Shown one piece after another: positions 50,724 through 60,061 of a stretch of 64,000 bases of DNA. Under the pieces are notes generated by a model. It saw only the letters and a program-made list of their open reading frames with translations, had not been told where the DNA came from and ran no database searches. Numbering within the stretch: the stretch's first letter is position 1; each line of letters opens with the position of its first letter. A program made the position numbers and the translations under genes. Origin of the DNA: Bacillus sp. S/N-304-OC-R1 (GTDB lineage Bacteria > Bacillota > Bacilli > Bacillales > Cytobacillaceae); NCBI RefSeq assembly GCF_019749375.1, contig NZ_JACWFE010000023.1:1-64000 (forward strand). Reading direction: 5' to 3'.

Positions 50724-52418
50724 TTACAAAGAGAACTTTCCAACTTCTTTCTGCAGTTCTTCCGCCATCTTGGTTAGAGAAGAGGCTGATGAAACAATTT
50801 CCTCCATGGATGCCAGCTGTTCTTCAGTTGAAGCCGCTACATTTTGTGATTCATCTGCAACTGTTTTAGATCCTTCAGAAATACTTTCAATTGACGTAAC
50901 AACTTGTTCTGTACTTGCGGAAATTTGTTCTGAGGCTGCAGAAATCTCTTGAACTTGGCTGGAAACCTGGTCAATATTTTGCTTAATTTCTTCAAATAAT
51001 TGTCCAGCCGTATGAACAACACGAATTCCTTCGTCTACCTCATTAACACCAATTTCCATAGATTCCACAACTGAATCTGTATTATTTTTTATTGTTAAAA
51101 CCAATTGCGCAATTTGTCCAGCCGATTGAGTAGACTGCTCAGCCAGCTTACGAACTTCATCTGCCACAACCGCAAACCCGCGGCCAGCTTCACCTGCTCT
51201 TGCTGCTTCAATAGCTGCATTTAGGGCAAGAAGATTTGTCTGGGATGAAATATCTGTTATGACTTCAACAATACTCTCGATTTCCCGTGATCGCTGATCC
51301 ATTTCCGTTACCGATTTGGACAAGTTTTCCATTGTCTTTTGGATCATATCCATCTGATGAACAGTTGATTGGATAGCATGATTTCCCTCTAATGCCTTTT
51401 GCGAGGTTTGTACGGAAAGACTTGATGTTACCTGAGCGCTTGAAGCAATTTGCTGCACACCGGATGACATTTCATTTATTGCCACAACACTTTCATTAAC
51501 ATTTCTTGATTGAAGTTCAGCACTAGCTGTTACCTCCTGAATCGTTTGCGTAATCGTTTCAGTAGCTTGACTTGATTGATCAGCACTTGCTGTCAATTCT
51601 TCTGCTGAGGATGCAACATGTGCTGAACTTATGCTAATTTGCTCTACCAATTGTCGGAGATTTCCAGTCATTTGATTAAATGATTGAGCCATCTCCCCAA
51701 CTTCATCTTTATTCTTCACACGAATATTCTCAGCTGTTAAATCACCCTGTGCAATTCTCTTTGCTGCAGCTGCCATTGCTACGACAGGCTTAGATATCAT
51801 TCTCGAAATAATAATGCCAATCACAATAGCTAATATAAAAGCAATTATGCTAAGGATAGTAGTATTCGAAATGGCACCATTAACTATTTTCGAGTTCTCC
51901 ATACTCGCAGTATCCATTGATGACGATTGCTCATTAGCCAGCTTTTCTATTGCCGGATCAAGCTGCCTTCCTGAAGGCAATACCTTGGTCATATAATAAT
52001 CAGTTACTTCCTCTGCAGGCTTATTATTCTGAATCATCAATATCATTTGATCATAATTCTTCTTATAATCATTATTCATTTTTTCTACTTCTTTTAATTC
52101 TTCTTCAAATTCCTTAATTTTAGTTAATTTTAAAGTATCATTCAATATATTATTTGTACTGTCATAGGCAGCAGTTAAACGATCCAAAAAATCCTTATCC
52201 TTTGTAAGCATATATCCACGCAAATTACTATTTTCTTTTGAAATGGCAATCTGTAATTTTTGTACATTCGATAATATGACTGCTCTTCTTCCAATTAAAT
52301 CAGAGTAAGCTTCATCTACCATTTTTAAGTAATATGAGGAGATGACGCTTGTAATTCCTAATAAAATGGCAATTAGTAAAAATGATCCAATTAACTTTTT
52401 ACCAATGGTTAATTTCAC
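50724..52418 (-). CDS. methyl-accepting chemotaxis protein
   Basis: About 564 residues: TM1 (residues about 7-29), an external four-helix-bundle sensor domain (about 30-183), TM2 (about 188-210), HAMP ([24 protein letters not shown], about 210-262) and a cytoplasmic signalling coiled coil with the hairpin tip [48 protein letters not shown]. The start is GTG 52418, 8 nt behind GGAGTG; another GTG 9 nt earlier overlaps the site. The sensor domain is of the 4HB_MCP type, so ligand unknown. Transcribed alone, indicating a motile cell. Confidence 0.92.
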   Translation of the reverse strand: MKLTIGKKLIGSFLLIAILLGITSVISSYYLKMVDEAYSDLIGRRAVILSNVQKLQIAISKENSNLRGYMLTKDKDFLDRLTAAYDSTNNILNDTLKLTKIKEFEEELKEVEKMNNDYKKNYDQMILMIQNNKPAEEVTDYYMTKVLPSGRQLDPAIEKLANEQSSSMDTASMENSKIVNGAISNTTILSIIAFILAIVIGIIISRMISKPVVAMAAAAKRIAQGDLTAENIRVKNKDEVGEMAQSFNQMTGNLRQLVEQISISSAHVASSAEELTASADQSSQATETITQTIQEVTASAELQSRNVNESVVAINEMSSGVQQIASSAQVTSSLSVQTSQKALEGNHAIQSTVHQMDMIQKTMENLSKSVTEMDQRSREIESIVEVITDISSQTNLLALNAAIEAARAGEAGRGFAVVADEVRKLAEQSTQSAGQIAQLVLTIKNNTDSVVESMEIGVNEVDEGIRVVHTAGQLFEEIKQNIDQVSSQVQEISAASEQISASTEQVVTSIESISEGSKTVADESQNVAASTEEQLASMEEIVSSASSLTKMAEELQKEVGKFSL

Positions 52419-52821
52419 AATAAACACTCCATTTAAAATATTTTTTAGATGAAAGCATTAAATATTCGCTTTCTATCAGGTATATCCCTAATATGAAATG
52501 GCACCATAATATTTTTTGCTGCCAATATCCACTTTGAAAAAAATCAAAAAAATGATTATTCTAGTGAAATAGAATAACCAAGGGTTTAAGTTACTAGTTA
52601 ACCATAGTAATAGAAATGTTGTTTTATCGACTTAGACCCTTAGACTTAATTTTCTGTACAGTTTTATAGACATTTTCCTACATTTTACTAATTTATAATT
52701 ACTTTAATCTAATAATAAATATATTCCTTTTTTCCCAAATTTTCAACAAAATTCAACATTTTTCTACACGTTTTCTGAAATTTCGTTCTTTATACCCAAA
52801 TATTTTTAAATTAATGGAAAA
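52419..52821. other. intergenic region upstream of chemoreceptor
   Basis: A 400-nt AT-rich stretch between the chemoreceptor start and the copA terminator. I see no ORF, repeat or hairpin of note. No sigma-D -10 box (GCCGATAA) was found by eye. Confidence 0.5.
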
Positions 52822-52849
52822 CAAAAAATACCCTTCATTAAAAGGGTAT
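52822..52849 (-). terminator. terminator after copA
   Basis: ATACCCTT and AAGGGTAT with a short loop, then six T in the minus direction. Confidence 0.85.
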
Positions 52850-52856
52850 CTAAAAA

Positions 52857-55070
52857 TTACCGCAAATTTACTTTTTGAAGACGAAGTGCATTTAAGACAA
52901 CGGATACTGAACTAAATGCCATCGCTGCTCCAGCGAGCCAAGGTGCTAAAAAACCTAGTGCCGCAACTGGAATTCCAAGTGTATTATACGCAAATGCCCA
53001 GAAAAGGTTTTGTCTTATATTCCGGATTGTTTTCTTACTCATGAAAATAGCATCAGCAATACTGTTAAGGTCTCCACGAATTAGCGTAATATCAGCTGCT
53101 TCCATCGCAACATCTGTCCCGGTCCCGATCGCCATGCCAATATCTGCAATGGCTAAGGCAGGTGCGTCATTGATTCCATCCCCGACCATCGCTACTTTTT
53201 TGCCTTGTGCTTGAAGCTTCTTTACTTCTTCAGCTTTTCCTTCTGGGAGTACTTCAGCGATTACCATATCCACTCCGGCCTGCTTCGCAATAGCTTGTGC
53301 AGTCTGCTCGTTATCCCCCGTGATCATAATGATGTCCAGCCCCAAACCTTTTAAGCGGCTAATAGCCTGAGGGGATGTCTCTTTAATCGTGTCAGCCACT
53401 GCCACAATTCCGGCATAGCCACCATCGATGGCAGCGAGCATCGCTGTTTTTCCTTGTTTTTCAAGGGAACTCATCTCTTCTAAAACATGCTCAATATCAA
53501 TGTTGAATTTTTTCATTAATCGTCGCGTACCGACTAGAAGGTCTTTTCCATTCACTTTTGCTTTAATTCCATAGCCAGGAATTGCCTCGAAATCCTGTAC
53601 ATCCACCAGATTGATATTTCTCTCTTTAATTCCCGATACAATTGCCTGAGCTAACGGGTGTTCAGATTGCTTTTCGGCGGAACCTACTAAAGTTAAAAAC
53701 TCATGATTATCAATTTCAGTTATTACATCTGTTAATACTGGATCACCGTTTGTAATGGTTCCGGTTTTATCAAGAATGACGGTATTAATTTGGTGAGTCA
53801 TTTCCAGATGCTCTCCGCCTTTAAATAGTATGCCGAATTCAGCAGCCCGCCCGGAACCAGCCATAATCGATGTCGGAGTTGCCAATCCTAAAGCACAAGG
53901 ACAAGCAATGACGAGAACAGCAATTAATTTTTCAAGTGCTTCTGCAAAATCCCCTGGTGCAACGAAGAAATACCACACTAAAAAGGTCAGTATTGCAATT
54001 CCTACAACAATCGGTACAAAAATACCTGAAATCGTGTCTGCTAAACGCTGAATCGGTGCTTTAGAGCCTTGTGCATCCTCTACGACTTTAATAATTTGTG
54101 CCAAGGCCGTATCTTTCCCGACCTTCGTTGCCCGCATTTTCAAAAAGCCATTCTTATTGATGGTTGCCCCAATAACAGAATCGCCAACCGTTTTATCAAC
54201 CGGGACACTTTCTCCTGTAATCATCGATTCATCAAGAGCAGATTGTCCCTCAATAATTTCCCCGTCCACTGGAATTTTTTCGCCTGGTTTTACTAAAATA
54301 ATATCCCCAGCTACTACGTCTTCGAGAGGAATTTCTTTCTCTTGACCGTCTCTCTCAACGATAGCCGTTTTTGCCTGCAATCCCATCAGCTTTTTAATCG
54401 CTTCTGAAGAACGGCCTTTCGCTTTTGCTTCAAACAGCTTTCCTAAAATGATAAGTGTAATTAGGACAGCACTTGTTTCGAAGTAAAGTCCTTCTACTTC
54501 TCCATTGCCCCCAATTGTCCCAATTGCCAAATACACACTGTAAAAATAGGCAGCGGACGTTCCAAGTGCGACTAATACATCCATATTTGCGCTCTTATTT
54601 CTTAAAGCTTTATAAGCCCCAACATAAAACTGCTTACCTATGAAAAATTGTACAGGTGTGGCTAATGCCATTTGGATCCAAGGGTTCATAAATGCCTCTG
54701 GCACATATAAGAAGGATGTAAAACTGAAATGCCCAGCCATTGCCCATAGAAGAGGAACCGATAAGATTAAAGAAATAATAAATTTCCGTTGCTGTGTTTT
54801 AATTTCTTTCAGCCTGTGATCGACTGTTTCTTTTTCATTTTTTGCACTTTTAACGCTAGCTCCATAGCCAAGCTTATCCACTCTTGTAATAAAATCTTTT
54901 GTTGTAACTATAGCTGGATTATATTTGATGGTTGCCTTTTCAAGAGCAAGGTTGACAGTTGCGTGAAGCACTCCGTCCATTTTATTAAGACTCTTTTCTA
55001 GCCTTGTTGAACAGGCTGCACATGTCATACCTGTAATTTGAAATTGACTTTCTTGTATTTTTTCACTCAT
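52857..55070 (-). CDS. copA: copper-exporting P1B-type ATPase
   Basis: 737 residues. One heavy-metal-associated domain at residues about 9-70 with GMTCAACS; eight membrane helices; the copper-specific CPC motif ([11 protein letters not shown]) in TM6; actuator TGES (MITGESVPV); phosphorylation motif DKTGTIT; the SEHPLAQAI His-Pro motif; [10 protein letters not shown] hinge; and [13 protein letters not shown] and [15 protein letters not shown] in the last helices. It exports Cu(I) from the cytosol. B. subtilis CopA has two N-terminal metal-binding domains; here only one. It lies 77 nt after copZ, with its own CsoR-type operator in the gap. Confidence 0.95.
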   Translation of the reverse strand: MSEKIQESQFQITGMTCAACSTRLEKSLNKMDGVLHATVNLALEKATIKYNPAIVTTKDFITRVDKLGYGASVKSAKNEKETVDHRLKEIKTQQRKFIISLILSVPLLWAMAGHFSFTSFLYVPEAFMNPWIQMALATPVQFFIGKQFYVGAYKALRNKSANMDVLVALGTSAAYFYSVYLAIGTIGGNGEVEGLYFETSAVLITLIILGKLFEAKAKGRSSEAIKKLMGLQAKTAIVERDGQEKEIPLEDVVAGDIILVKPGEKIPVDGEIIEGQSALDESMITGESVPVDKTVGDSVIGATINKNGFLKMRATKVGKDTALAQIIKVVEDAQGSKAPIQRLADTISGIFVPIVVGIAILTFLVWYFFVAPGDFAEALEKLIAVLVIACPCALGLATPTSIMAGSGRAAEFGILFKGGEHLEMTHQINTVILDKTGTITNGDPVLTDVITEIDNHEFLTLVGSAEKQSEHPLAQAIVSGIKERNINLVDVQDFEAIPGYGIKAKVNGKDLLVGTRRLMKKFNIDIEHVLEEMSSLEKQGKTAMLAAIDGGYAGIVAVADTIKETSPQAISRLKGLGLDIIMITGDNEQTAQAIAKQAGVDMVIAEVLPEGKAEEVKKLQAQGKKVAMVGDGINDAPALAIADIGMAIGTGTDVAMEAADITLIRGDLNSIADAIFMSKKTIRNIRQNLFWAFAYNTLGIPVAALGFLAPWLAGAAMAFSSVSVVLNALRLQKVNLR

Positions 55071-55086
55071 CTCATCCGTTCTCCTT

Positions 55087-55103
55087 ATACCTATAAGGGG
55101 TAT
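55087..55103 (-). promoter_or_regulatory. CsoR operator between copZ and copA
   Basis: ATACCTATAAGGGGTAT on the + strand, the ATACC/GGTAT-type dyad of CsoR, immediately upstream of the copA ribosome site. Confidence 0.8.
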
Positions 55104-55147
55104 ATTTTATTGAAAAGAGAACGTGCTATTGCTAGCACGATTCTTCT

Positions 55148-55354
55148 TTATTTTACATCATAGCCTTGATCGTCAATGGCTTCTTTAATTTGATCTAAAG
55201 TAGCTTTGTTTGCATTATATTCAACGTCAACTGTTCCGTTTGCAAGGTCCACTTTCACATTTTCCACTCCAGCTAGTTCTCCGACTGCACCTTCTACAGC
55301 TTTCACACAATGACCGCAAGACATGCCAGCTACTTGTAATGTTACTTTTTCCAT
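55148..55354 (-). CDS. copZ: copper chaperone
   Basis: 68 residues, one ferredoxin-like HMA domain with the Cu(I)-binding GMSCGHCV and the conserved C-terminal Tyr (DQGYDVK). It hands copper to CopA. It lies 14 nt downstream of csoR and is followed by copA, the standard Bacillus order csoR-copZ-copA. Ribosome site AAGGAGCTGTTGAATA. Confidence 0.95.
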   Translation of the reverse strand: MEKVTLQVAGMSCGHCVKAVEGAVGELAGVENVKVDLANGTVDVEYNANKATLDQIKEAIDDQGYDVK

Positions 55355-55368
55355 TATTCAACAGCTCC

Positions 55369-55716
55369 TTATTTTTTCATTAATTTTTGTATGGTTACGA
55401 GTACTTCATCTAACACTTCCATATCCCCTTCTTGAAGACGATCCACGACACAGCCCTTTAAATGGCCCTCAAGGAGAATCTTTGCCACACTGTTTAGAGC
55501 AGATTGAGTCGCAGAAATTTGAGTGATGACATCATCACAATAAGTGTCTCTTTCGATCAATCCCTTTATCCCGCGGATTTGTCCTTCAATTCGGTTCAAG
55601 CGAGTAACTAAATTTTTCTTAACCTTATCTGAATGGTGACTTTTTCTTTCACTTTGTGTTGAGCAACAGCTTTCTTCATCCGAACAAAACAGTTCTTCAT
55701 CTAGATTGGATTCCAT
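55369..55716 (-). CDS. csoR: copper-sensing repressor CsoR
   Basis: 115 residues. The CsoR core starts at about residue 33 (LVTRLNRIEGQIRGIKGLIERDTYCDDVITQISATQSAL, then LLEGHLKGCVVDRL). It carries the full copper triad, Cys (TYCDD), His and Cys (GHLKGC). The ~30-residue N-terminal extension (LFCSDEESCCSTQSERKSHHSD) adds several Cys and His not found in the core. It represses its own operon and copA until Cu(I) binds. A CsoR-type dyad lies just upstream of its start. Confidence 0.93.
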   Translation of the reverse strand: MESNLDEELFCSDEESCCSTQSERKSHHSDKVKKNLVTRLNRIEGQIRGIKGLIERDTYCDDVITQISATQSALNSVAKILLEGHLKGCVVDRLQEGDMEVLDEVLVTIQKLMKK

Positions 55717-55744
55717 AGGATCCCTCCTTAATCCAAATTATATT

Positions 55745-55761
55745 ATACCCCCGTATAGTAT
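55745..55761 (-). promoter_or_regulatory. CsoR operator upstream of csoR
   Basis: ATACCCCCGTATAGTAT in the 5' region of csoR; pseudo-palindromic with the GTATACCC-type halves of CsoR sites. Confidence 0.75.
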
Positions 55762-55927
55762 GTAAAGAGAAAAAATACAATTTTATGCAAAAATTCATTA
55801 ACCGAAAAACTAATCATTTGAATACAAATCTAATAATCCTATTTAAAAAAGGAATGAAATTGAATAAACTTGTGATAATTAGATAAAGAAAATTTAAATG
55901 TACTTGTGATCCGGAAAGGAACATGCA

Positions 55928-56488
55928 ATGGCTGATAATTTATTGGAATGGATTCCTTCTACTCCATTTATAGCTTTTATGTTTAGTATTCTTTTAAATA
56001 TCCTCATTGCCGTATCAGGTGTATTGCCTAGTGCTTTCATGACAGCCGCTAATATTGTGATTTTTGGTTTCTACTGGGGTGTAGCTGTTTCAATTGCAGG
56101 TGAAGCGGCTGGTGCAGTTGTCAGTTTCCAGCTATACCGTAAAGGGTTATTAAAGCTAGCATCTCGATTTAAAGAACCAAAATCAAAGCAATTGCTCAAA
56201 TTAAAAAATACTACCGGTTCCGAAGCCGTATTCCTTGTGATTATCTTAAGAATTCTCCCTTTTATCCCATCAGGGGCTGTAACATTAGCTGCAGCTTACA
56301 GCAAAATGAGCTTACTTTCCTTTAGTATTGCAAGCACATTAGGGAAAATTCCTTCTCTCTTGATTGAAGCATACTCAGTTAGCCAATTCCTTGCATTCAC
56401 ATGGGAAATTCAGCTAAGTATTATTCTTTTTCTTTTTGTTAGTGTGGCTTTATATTATTTAATAAAAAAAATTAGGATTGGTAAATAA
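55928..56488 (+). CDS. TVP38/TMEM64-family membrane protein
   Basis: 186 residues with about five membrane segments; family core IVIFGFYWGVAVSIAGEAAGAVVSFQLYRKGL and LVIILRILPFIPSGAVTLAAAYSKMSLLSFSIASTLGKIPSLL. Same family as the protein at 43828-44457 but only about 25-30 per cent similar by eye. Located between csoR (divergent) and the DUF4173 gene (convergent). Membrane lipid or ion function inferred from the family. Confidence 0.8.
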   Translation: MADNLLEWIPSTPFIAFMFSILLNILIAVSGVLPSAFMTAANIVIFGFYWGVAVSIAGEAAGAVVSFQLYRKGLLKLASRFKEPKSKQLLKLKNTTGSEAVFLVIILRILPFIPSGAVTLAAAYSKMSLLSFSIASTLGKIPSLLIEAYSVSQFLAFTWEIQLSIILFLFVSVALYYLIKKIRIGK

Positions 56489-56500
56489 ACCAATCCTAAG
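56464..56500 (-). terminator. terminator after DUF4173 gene
   Basis: TTAGGATTGGT and ACCAATCCTAA form an 11-bp stem around a 6-nt loop, with an eight-T run in the minus direction. It overlaps the end of the plus-strand TVP38-like gene. Confidence 0.85.
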
Positions 56501-56516
56501 CTTGAAAAAGGTATAT

Positions 56517-57974
56517 CTAAAGTTCCAATTCCTCAAGCATTTTATATGCTTTTCCCCTTGTAAAATTATGCGACTGCCAAGACTTGCTCTTCAAATACTC
56601 TTTTTCCATTTTCTGCTGTTGTAACAAAGTTTTTAATCCTGGAATATCTGGCTTCCTTTCATAAATCTCAATTAGCCCAATGAGTCCTGTTGAAGATAAA
56701 CTATTTAAATACTGGATATCTATTTTTCCTGTTGTCTCATAACGGGCAATATTTTGATCGACAACGATCCTATCGATATTAATCATATTAATGCCGGCGT
56801 AATAAATAAGCGCAGCCAGGAAATAAAACCTGAACAAGGAAAGCTTTTCAAGCCAGATTCTTACAAGTGTATAGGCAAAGATGACCATTAAGAAGAGCAT
56901 GAAGGAATGTGCCAGTACCCGTGTAAAGGTAAAGCCGTAAGCGTCCTCATACATGGTCAATCTCATGAAGGCTGACGTCAGCATAACCCCGCTCGATAGA
57001 ACAAGAATGGTGAGGGCAAGGCTGATTGTCTTTTTCAAATAGCCAGTTGCATGTTTTGTTAAATGAATAACAGCTGTAACGACCGATAAATTGATTAAGG
57101 TCACAAAAAGCAGTTCAAAGAAACCTCGGCGTGCATATTCCGCATATGTGTACCCGTCATCCAGCGTGCCGCTAAAGAAATACTTAAATTGGACAGCAAC
57201 AAACAGGATATACACTAAATCTAGAAGGATCAAAACGGTCAAAGTAATGACGCCATCCATACGAATTGGCTTTAGGTCAGATTCCTTTTGGATCATGATT
57301 ATATTTTTCTTGAGAAGAACTTGCAGAAACCCAAAGAAACCAAATGTATAGATGAGAATAACAATAAAGCGGAAAAGATACTCACCTTTAAAGTTGAACA
57401 AATCAGGAATCTTGCTTAAAAGCCGCTCAAATTGTGTATCAGCTGAAATCAGCAAATTCAGGATAACAAACAAAATCGGAACAGAAAGGAGTACCCCAAT
57501 CAGAACCTTTTTCCAAACCTCATTTCGCTCTTTATCACTGTTCCGCTGGCCTAATTTACTTGCGAATTTTATAAAAATCGCACTATAACGAATCCCATCA
57601 ATTAGCCGTTTAAAAATGTATAATATAAAAACCAGCCTGCTCCATTCAAGCTTTTTCGGGGCAGTAATCAAAACTAAGTGAAAAATCACTAGAGCTGGAA
57701 TAATGAGTATATTCAATGCATAAAAAACACCCGCATCATACAAATAATAACTCACCGCTAAAAGCCAGATCACAATTAGTATTAAATATCCGAACCGTTG
57801 ATGTGAAAAAGAATATTTTCTAAACCTCCAGAAAACCATCAAATAGAAAACAGTAATAAACACGAAATAGGAAACTCCGATTTGGTCATTGAAAAATGCC
57901 TCCTCCGCAACAATTGCTGTTAAAAAGCAGAGGAAAAAGAACAGCCAGTCTCCTCTTTCAACTTTAAAATCCAT
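56517..57974 (-). CDS. DUF4173-family polytopic membrane protein
   Basis: 485 residues with thirteen or so membrane helices and a short hydrophilic C-terminus. The conserved DUF4173 core includes ARRGFFELLFVTLINLSVVTAVIHL and ERKPDIPGLKTLLQQQ near the end. Function unknown. Upstream (58003-58031) lies a perfect palindrome with 12-bp arms. The PadR and HAAS genes immediately upstream suggest shared envelope-related control. Start ATG 57974 behind AGGAGGATTACAAC. Confidence 0.8.
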   Translation of the reverse strand: MDFKVERGDWLFFFLCFLTAIVAEEAFFNDQIGVSYFVFITVFYLMVFWRFRKYSFSHQRFGYLILIVIWLLAVSYYLYDAGVFYALNILIIPALVIFHLVLITAPKKLEWSRLVFILYIFKRLIDGIRYSAIFIKFASKLGQRNSDKERNEVWKKVLIGVLLSVPILFVILNLLISADTQFERLLSKIPDLFNFKGEYLFRFIVILIYTFGFFGFLQVLLKKNIIMIQKESDLKPIRMDGVITLTVLILLDLVYILFVAVQFKYFFSGTLDDGYTYAEYARRGFFELLFVTLINLSVVTAVIHLTKHATGYLKKTISLALTILVLSSGVMLTSAFMRLTMYEDAYGFTFTRVLAHSFMLFLMVIFAYTLVRIWLEKLSLFRFYFLAALIYYAGINMINIDRIVVDQNIARYETTGKIDIQYLNSLSSTGLIGLIEIYERKPDIPGLKTLLQQQKMEKEYLKSKSWQSHNFTRGKAYKMLEELEL

Positions 57975-58002
57975 GTTGTAATCCTCCTTATATAAAGATT
58001 TT

Positions 58003-58031
58003 CTATATACATAGATATTCTATGTATATAG
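58003..58031. promoter_or_regulatory. palindromic operator, candidate PadR site
   Basis: CTATATACATAG (58003-58014) and CTATGTATATAG (58020-58031), 12-bp perfect arms separated by 5 nt, upstream of the DUF4173 gene. Arm ends share TATATAG with the region upstream of the PadR gene. Confidence 0.55.
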
Positions 58032-58032
58032 G

Positions 58033-58063
58033 TAAAAAAAAGCTCACACAGAAGCTTTTTTTC
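58033..58063 (-). terminator. terminator after HAAS gene
   Basis: AAAAAGCT and AGCTTTTT around an 8-nt loop with T-runs; overlaps the stop codon of the HAAS gene. Confidence 0.6.
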
Positions 58064-58682
58064 CCCACCGATAGCTAATTAGGCAAAGCGGGTATAAAAG
58101 TAATGTTAAGAAGATGCAAATTCCTATAAAGGTTTCTGTCAATAACGGGCTAAACCATTCACGTGGAATGATATGGAAAACGGTTAACACCATAAGAGAT
58201 AGATTTGGAATAAGGGCTAGCAAAAAAGTTCTTCTCATTAGCTTCCTGCCTTTATGGCCAAAGCCTCTGCCAATTTCATACCCAAGCAGTGCCCAGAAAA
58301 GCATATAGATTAGTGCAATTAATATCGGGAAGGAAGTCAATTGATTCCATAAGCCAGTAAGCCATCTCCAACTTAGCAGATTATGCGCAACAGTAAGAAT
58401 AGAGCCTCCGACAAAGAAGAAAATATTCACCCCAATAAATAGCCATCTCATATTGCTTGGTGTTACAGAAAGCTCTTCCTGCCACATTGCTGCTATTTCT
58501 TCTGGTGTACCAAACCTTGTATATACCTGTTCCCTAAGCGCTTCTTCATCGTTAAGGTTAATCAGTTCCAATAGGAGCTCATCTAGATGATCCTCATACT
58601 CTGTTAAGATCATTTTTTTCTCCTGATGATTTCCAAGACGCTTTTCAAGCTCGGTTAAAAACTCAGCCTTCAGCCGATCCAT
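58044..58682 (-). CDS. HAAS-domain (DUF1700) membrane protein
   Basis: 212 residues. The N-terminal ~75 residues ([49 protein letters not shown]) form the helical HAAS signalling domain, usually a partner of PadR regulators. The remainder has four membrane segments (about residues 80-205). It overlaps the PadR gene by 20 nt, so the two are co-translated. Such PadR-HAAS pairs are thought to transmit envelope stress; the output gene here may be the DUF4173 gene just downstream. Confidence 0.85.
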   Translation of the reverse strand: MDRLKAEFLTELEKRLGNHQEKKMILTEYEDHLDELLLELINLNDEEALREQVYTRFGTPEEIAAMWQEELSVTPSNMRWLFIGVNIFFFVGGSILTVAHNLLSWRWLTGLWNQLTSFPILIALIYMLFWALLGYEIGRGFGHKGRKLMRRTFLLALIPNLSLMVLTVFHIIPREWFSPLLTETFIGICIFLTLLLYPLCLISYRWGKKASV

Positions 58683-59010
58683 GCTTTTTTCTCCCCATTA
58701 CCTTGTTCATAACAGAAACAAAGTCATTCCACTCTTGTGTTTTTTCAAGAAGCATTTCTCTGCCGGCTTCAGTAATACGATAGTACTTTCTAGCCGGTCC
58801 CTTCTCCTGCTCCTGCCAATAGCATTCAATGTATTCTTGTTTTTCAAGCTTATGAAGAGCCGGATACAGCGTGCCTTCTTTAAAGGAAAACTCATTTCCG
58901 CTGCGTTTTTCCAATTCCTTCACTATCTCGTACCCATACATGTCCCGCTCGTCTAACATTTGCAGCAGCAACAGTGATGAACTTCCTTTTACTAATTCAC
59001 GATTAAACAT
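58663..59010 (-). CDS. PadR-family regulator
   Basis: 115 residues with the PadR winged helix: [77 protein letters not shown], followed by a short dimer helix. Ends in a 20-nt overlap with the HAAS gene. The repeat CCTAGAATTTTTAGGTA upstream is a candidate self-regulatory site. Gene order PadR-HAAS-membrane protein is a recurring envelope module in Bacilli. Confidence 0.9.
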   Translation of the reverse strand: MFNRELVKGSSSLLLLQMLDERDMYGYEIVKELEKRSGNEFSFKEGTLYPALHKLEKQEYIECYWQEQEKGPARKYYRITEAGREMLLEKTQEWNDFVSVMNKVMGRKKHGSAEG

Positions 59011-59020
59011 CTTTTCACCT

Positions 59021-59042
59021 ACCTAGAATTTTTAGGTATATA
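59021..59042. promoter_or_regulatory. candidate PadR operator upstream of padR gene
   Basis: ACCTA (59021-59025) and TAGGT (59033-59037) flank AT-rich bases, followed by ATATAG. It lies 11 nt upstream of the PadR start codon. Confidence 0.45.
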
Positions 59043-59077
59043 GAAATTCTACTTGTTGAAAAGTTAAATGTAAAGCA

Positions 59078-60061
59078 CTAAAAATTATTTTTTAACATTT
59101 CCATTAATGTTTGCAGCTTTTTTTTCCTTTCACCTCTTGCTTGAATGGCTTGATCAATCGTGACGGTAATAAATCGGCATTTGGATAAAGGTCTAGATTG
59201 GGCTATTAAATCAAGGTCCTGACTAATGACAGTCCCTATTGTAATAAACCCGCCTCCTGTAGTGGCATCATTCTGCAAAACAATCAATTCTTCTTCGTTC
59301 GTAAATAAAACTGATCCTATTGGATAGGCAATATCAACAACATTAGAAAAACTATTCCCGGCACCAAAAGGGGGATGCTGCTCAGTAAATGACACCTTTG
59401 GTCCTTTATAACGGTAGGCAACCCGGTTAGATTCATGAGAGACTGTCCATTCAGAATTAAGAAATGTTTTTAATGCCAGATCATTCATTAAATATCCAGT
59501 GATCCCCATCATCACTCTTAATTCTTGAAAATCACTAAAGGATGGGATAAATTCTAATGGCAGCGATTTGCCAACCTGTTTAAGTGCTCCAGGTAATGTT
59601 TCATTTATTTCAATGTTATCTCCTGCTGTTAATCTTCTTCCTTCAAATCCTCCAATCCGGCTTAATTCATATGTAGATTTACTACCGAGGACATCAGGAA
59701 CGTTCACTCCTCCAGAAATGCATAAATAACTTTTGACCCCTATCGGACATGCTTTTAATTTCAGCACATCCCCTTCCTTTACTTGATGAGTATGCCAAAA
59801 GGAAAGAGGCTGATCATTTAAATATGTTTCCATTGGTGCACCAGTTAAAGCGATAATGTAATTTTTATGAAAAACAAATTCCCCGCCAATCAACGTCATT
59901 TCAAGAGCTGCGTAGTCTTCAGGATTTCCAACAAGAAGATTCCCTATAATAAACGAATATTTATCAGCAGCTCCTGATGGAGGAACGCCTAAATGATATT
60001 TCCCCATCCGTCCCATATCCTGCACTGTTGTCCATAATCCGGGATCCCTTATTTCAATCAT
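59078..60061 (-). CDS. KipA/PxpC-like (biotin-carboxyltransferase fold) protein
   Basis: 327 residues of the cyclophilin-like allophanate hydrolase subunit-2 family: begins IEIRDPGLWTTVQDMGRMGKYHLGVPPSGAADKYSF, with IGNLLVGNPEDYAALEMTL, CISGGVNVPDVLGSKSTYELSRIGGFEGRRLTAGD and LQNDATTGGGFITIGTV. Family members act with a KipI/PxpB partner, in 5-oxoprolinase together with PxpA, or as the carboxyltransferase part of urea carboxylase. The KipI-like gene ends at the base before this gene starts. No PxpA homologue is seen in the window, so the substrate is uncertain. Last gene of the operon with the sigma-54 activator. Confidence 0.85.
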   Translation of the reverse strand: MIEIRDPGLWTTVQDMGRMGKYHLGVPPSGAADKYSFIIGNLLVGNPEDYAALEMTLIGGEFVFHKNYIIALTGAPMETYLNDQPLSFWHTHQVKEGDVLKLKACPIGVKSYLCISGGVNVPDVLGSKSTYELSRIGGFEGRRLTAGDNIEINETLPGALKQVGKSLPLEFIPSFSDFQELRVMMGITGYLMNDLALKTFLNSEWTVSHESNRVAYRYKGPKVSFTEQHPPFGAGNSFSNVVDIAYPIGSVLFTNEEELIVLQNDATTGGGFITIGTVISQDLDLIAQSRPLSKCRFITVTIDQAIQARGERKKKLQTLMEMLKNNF

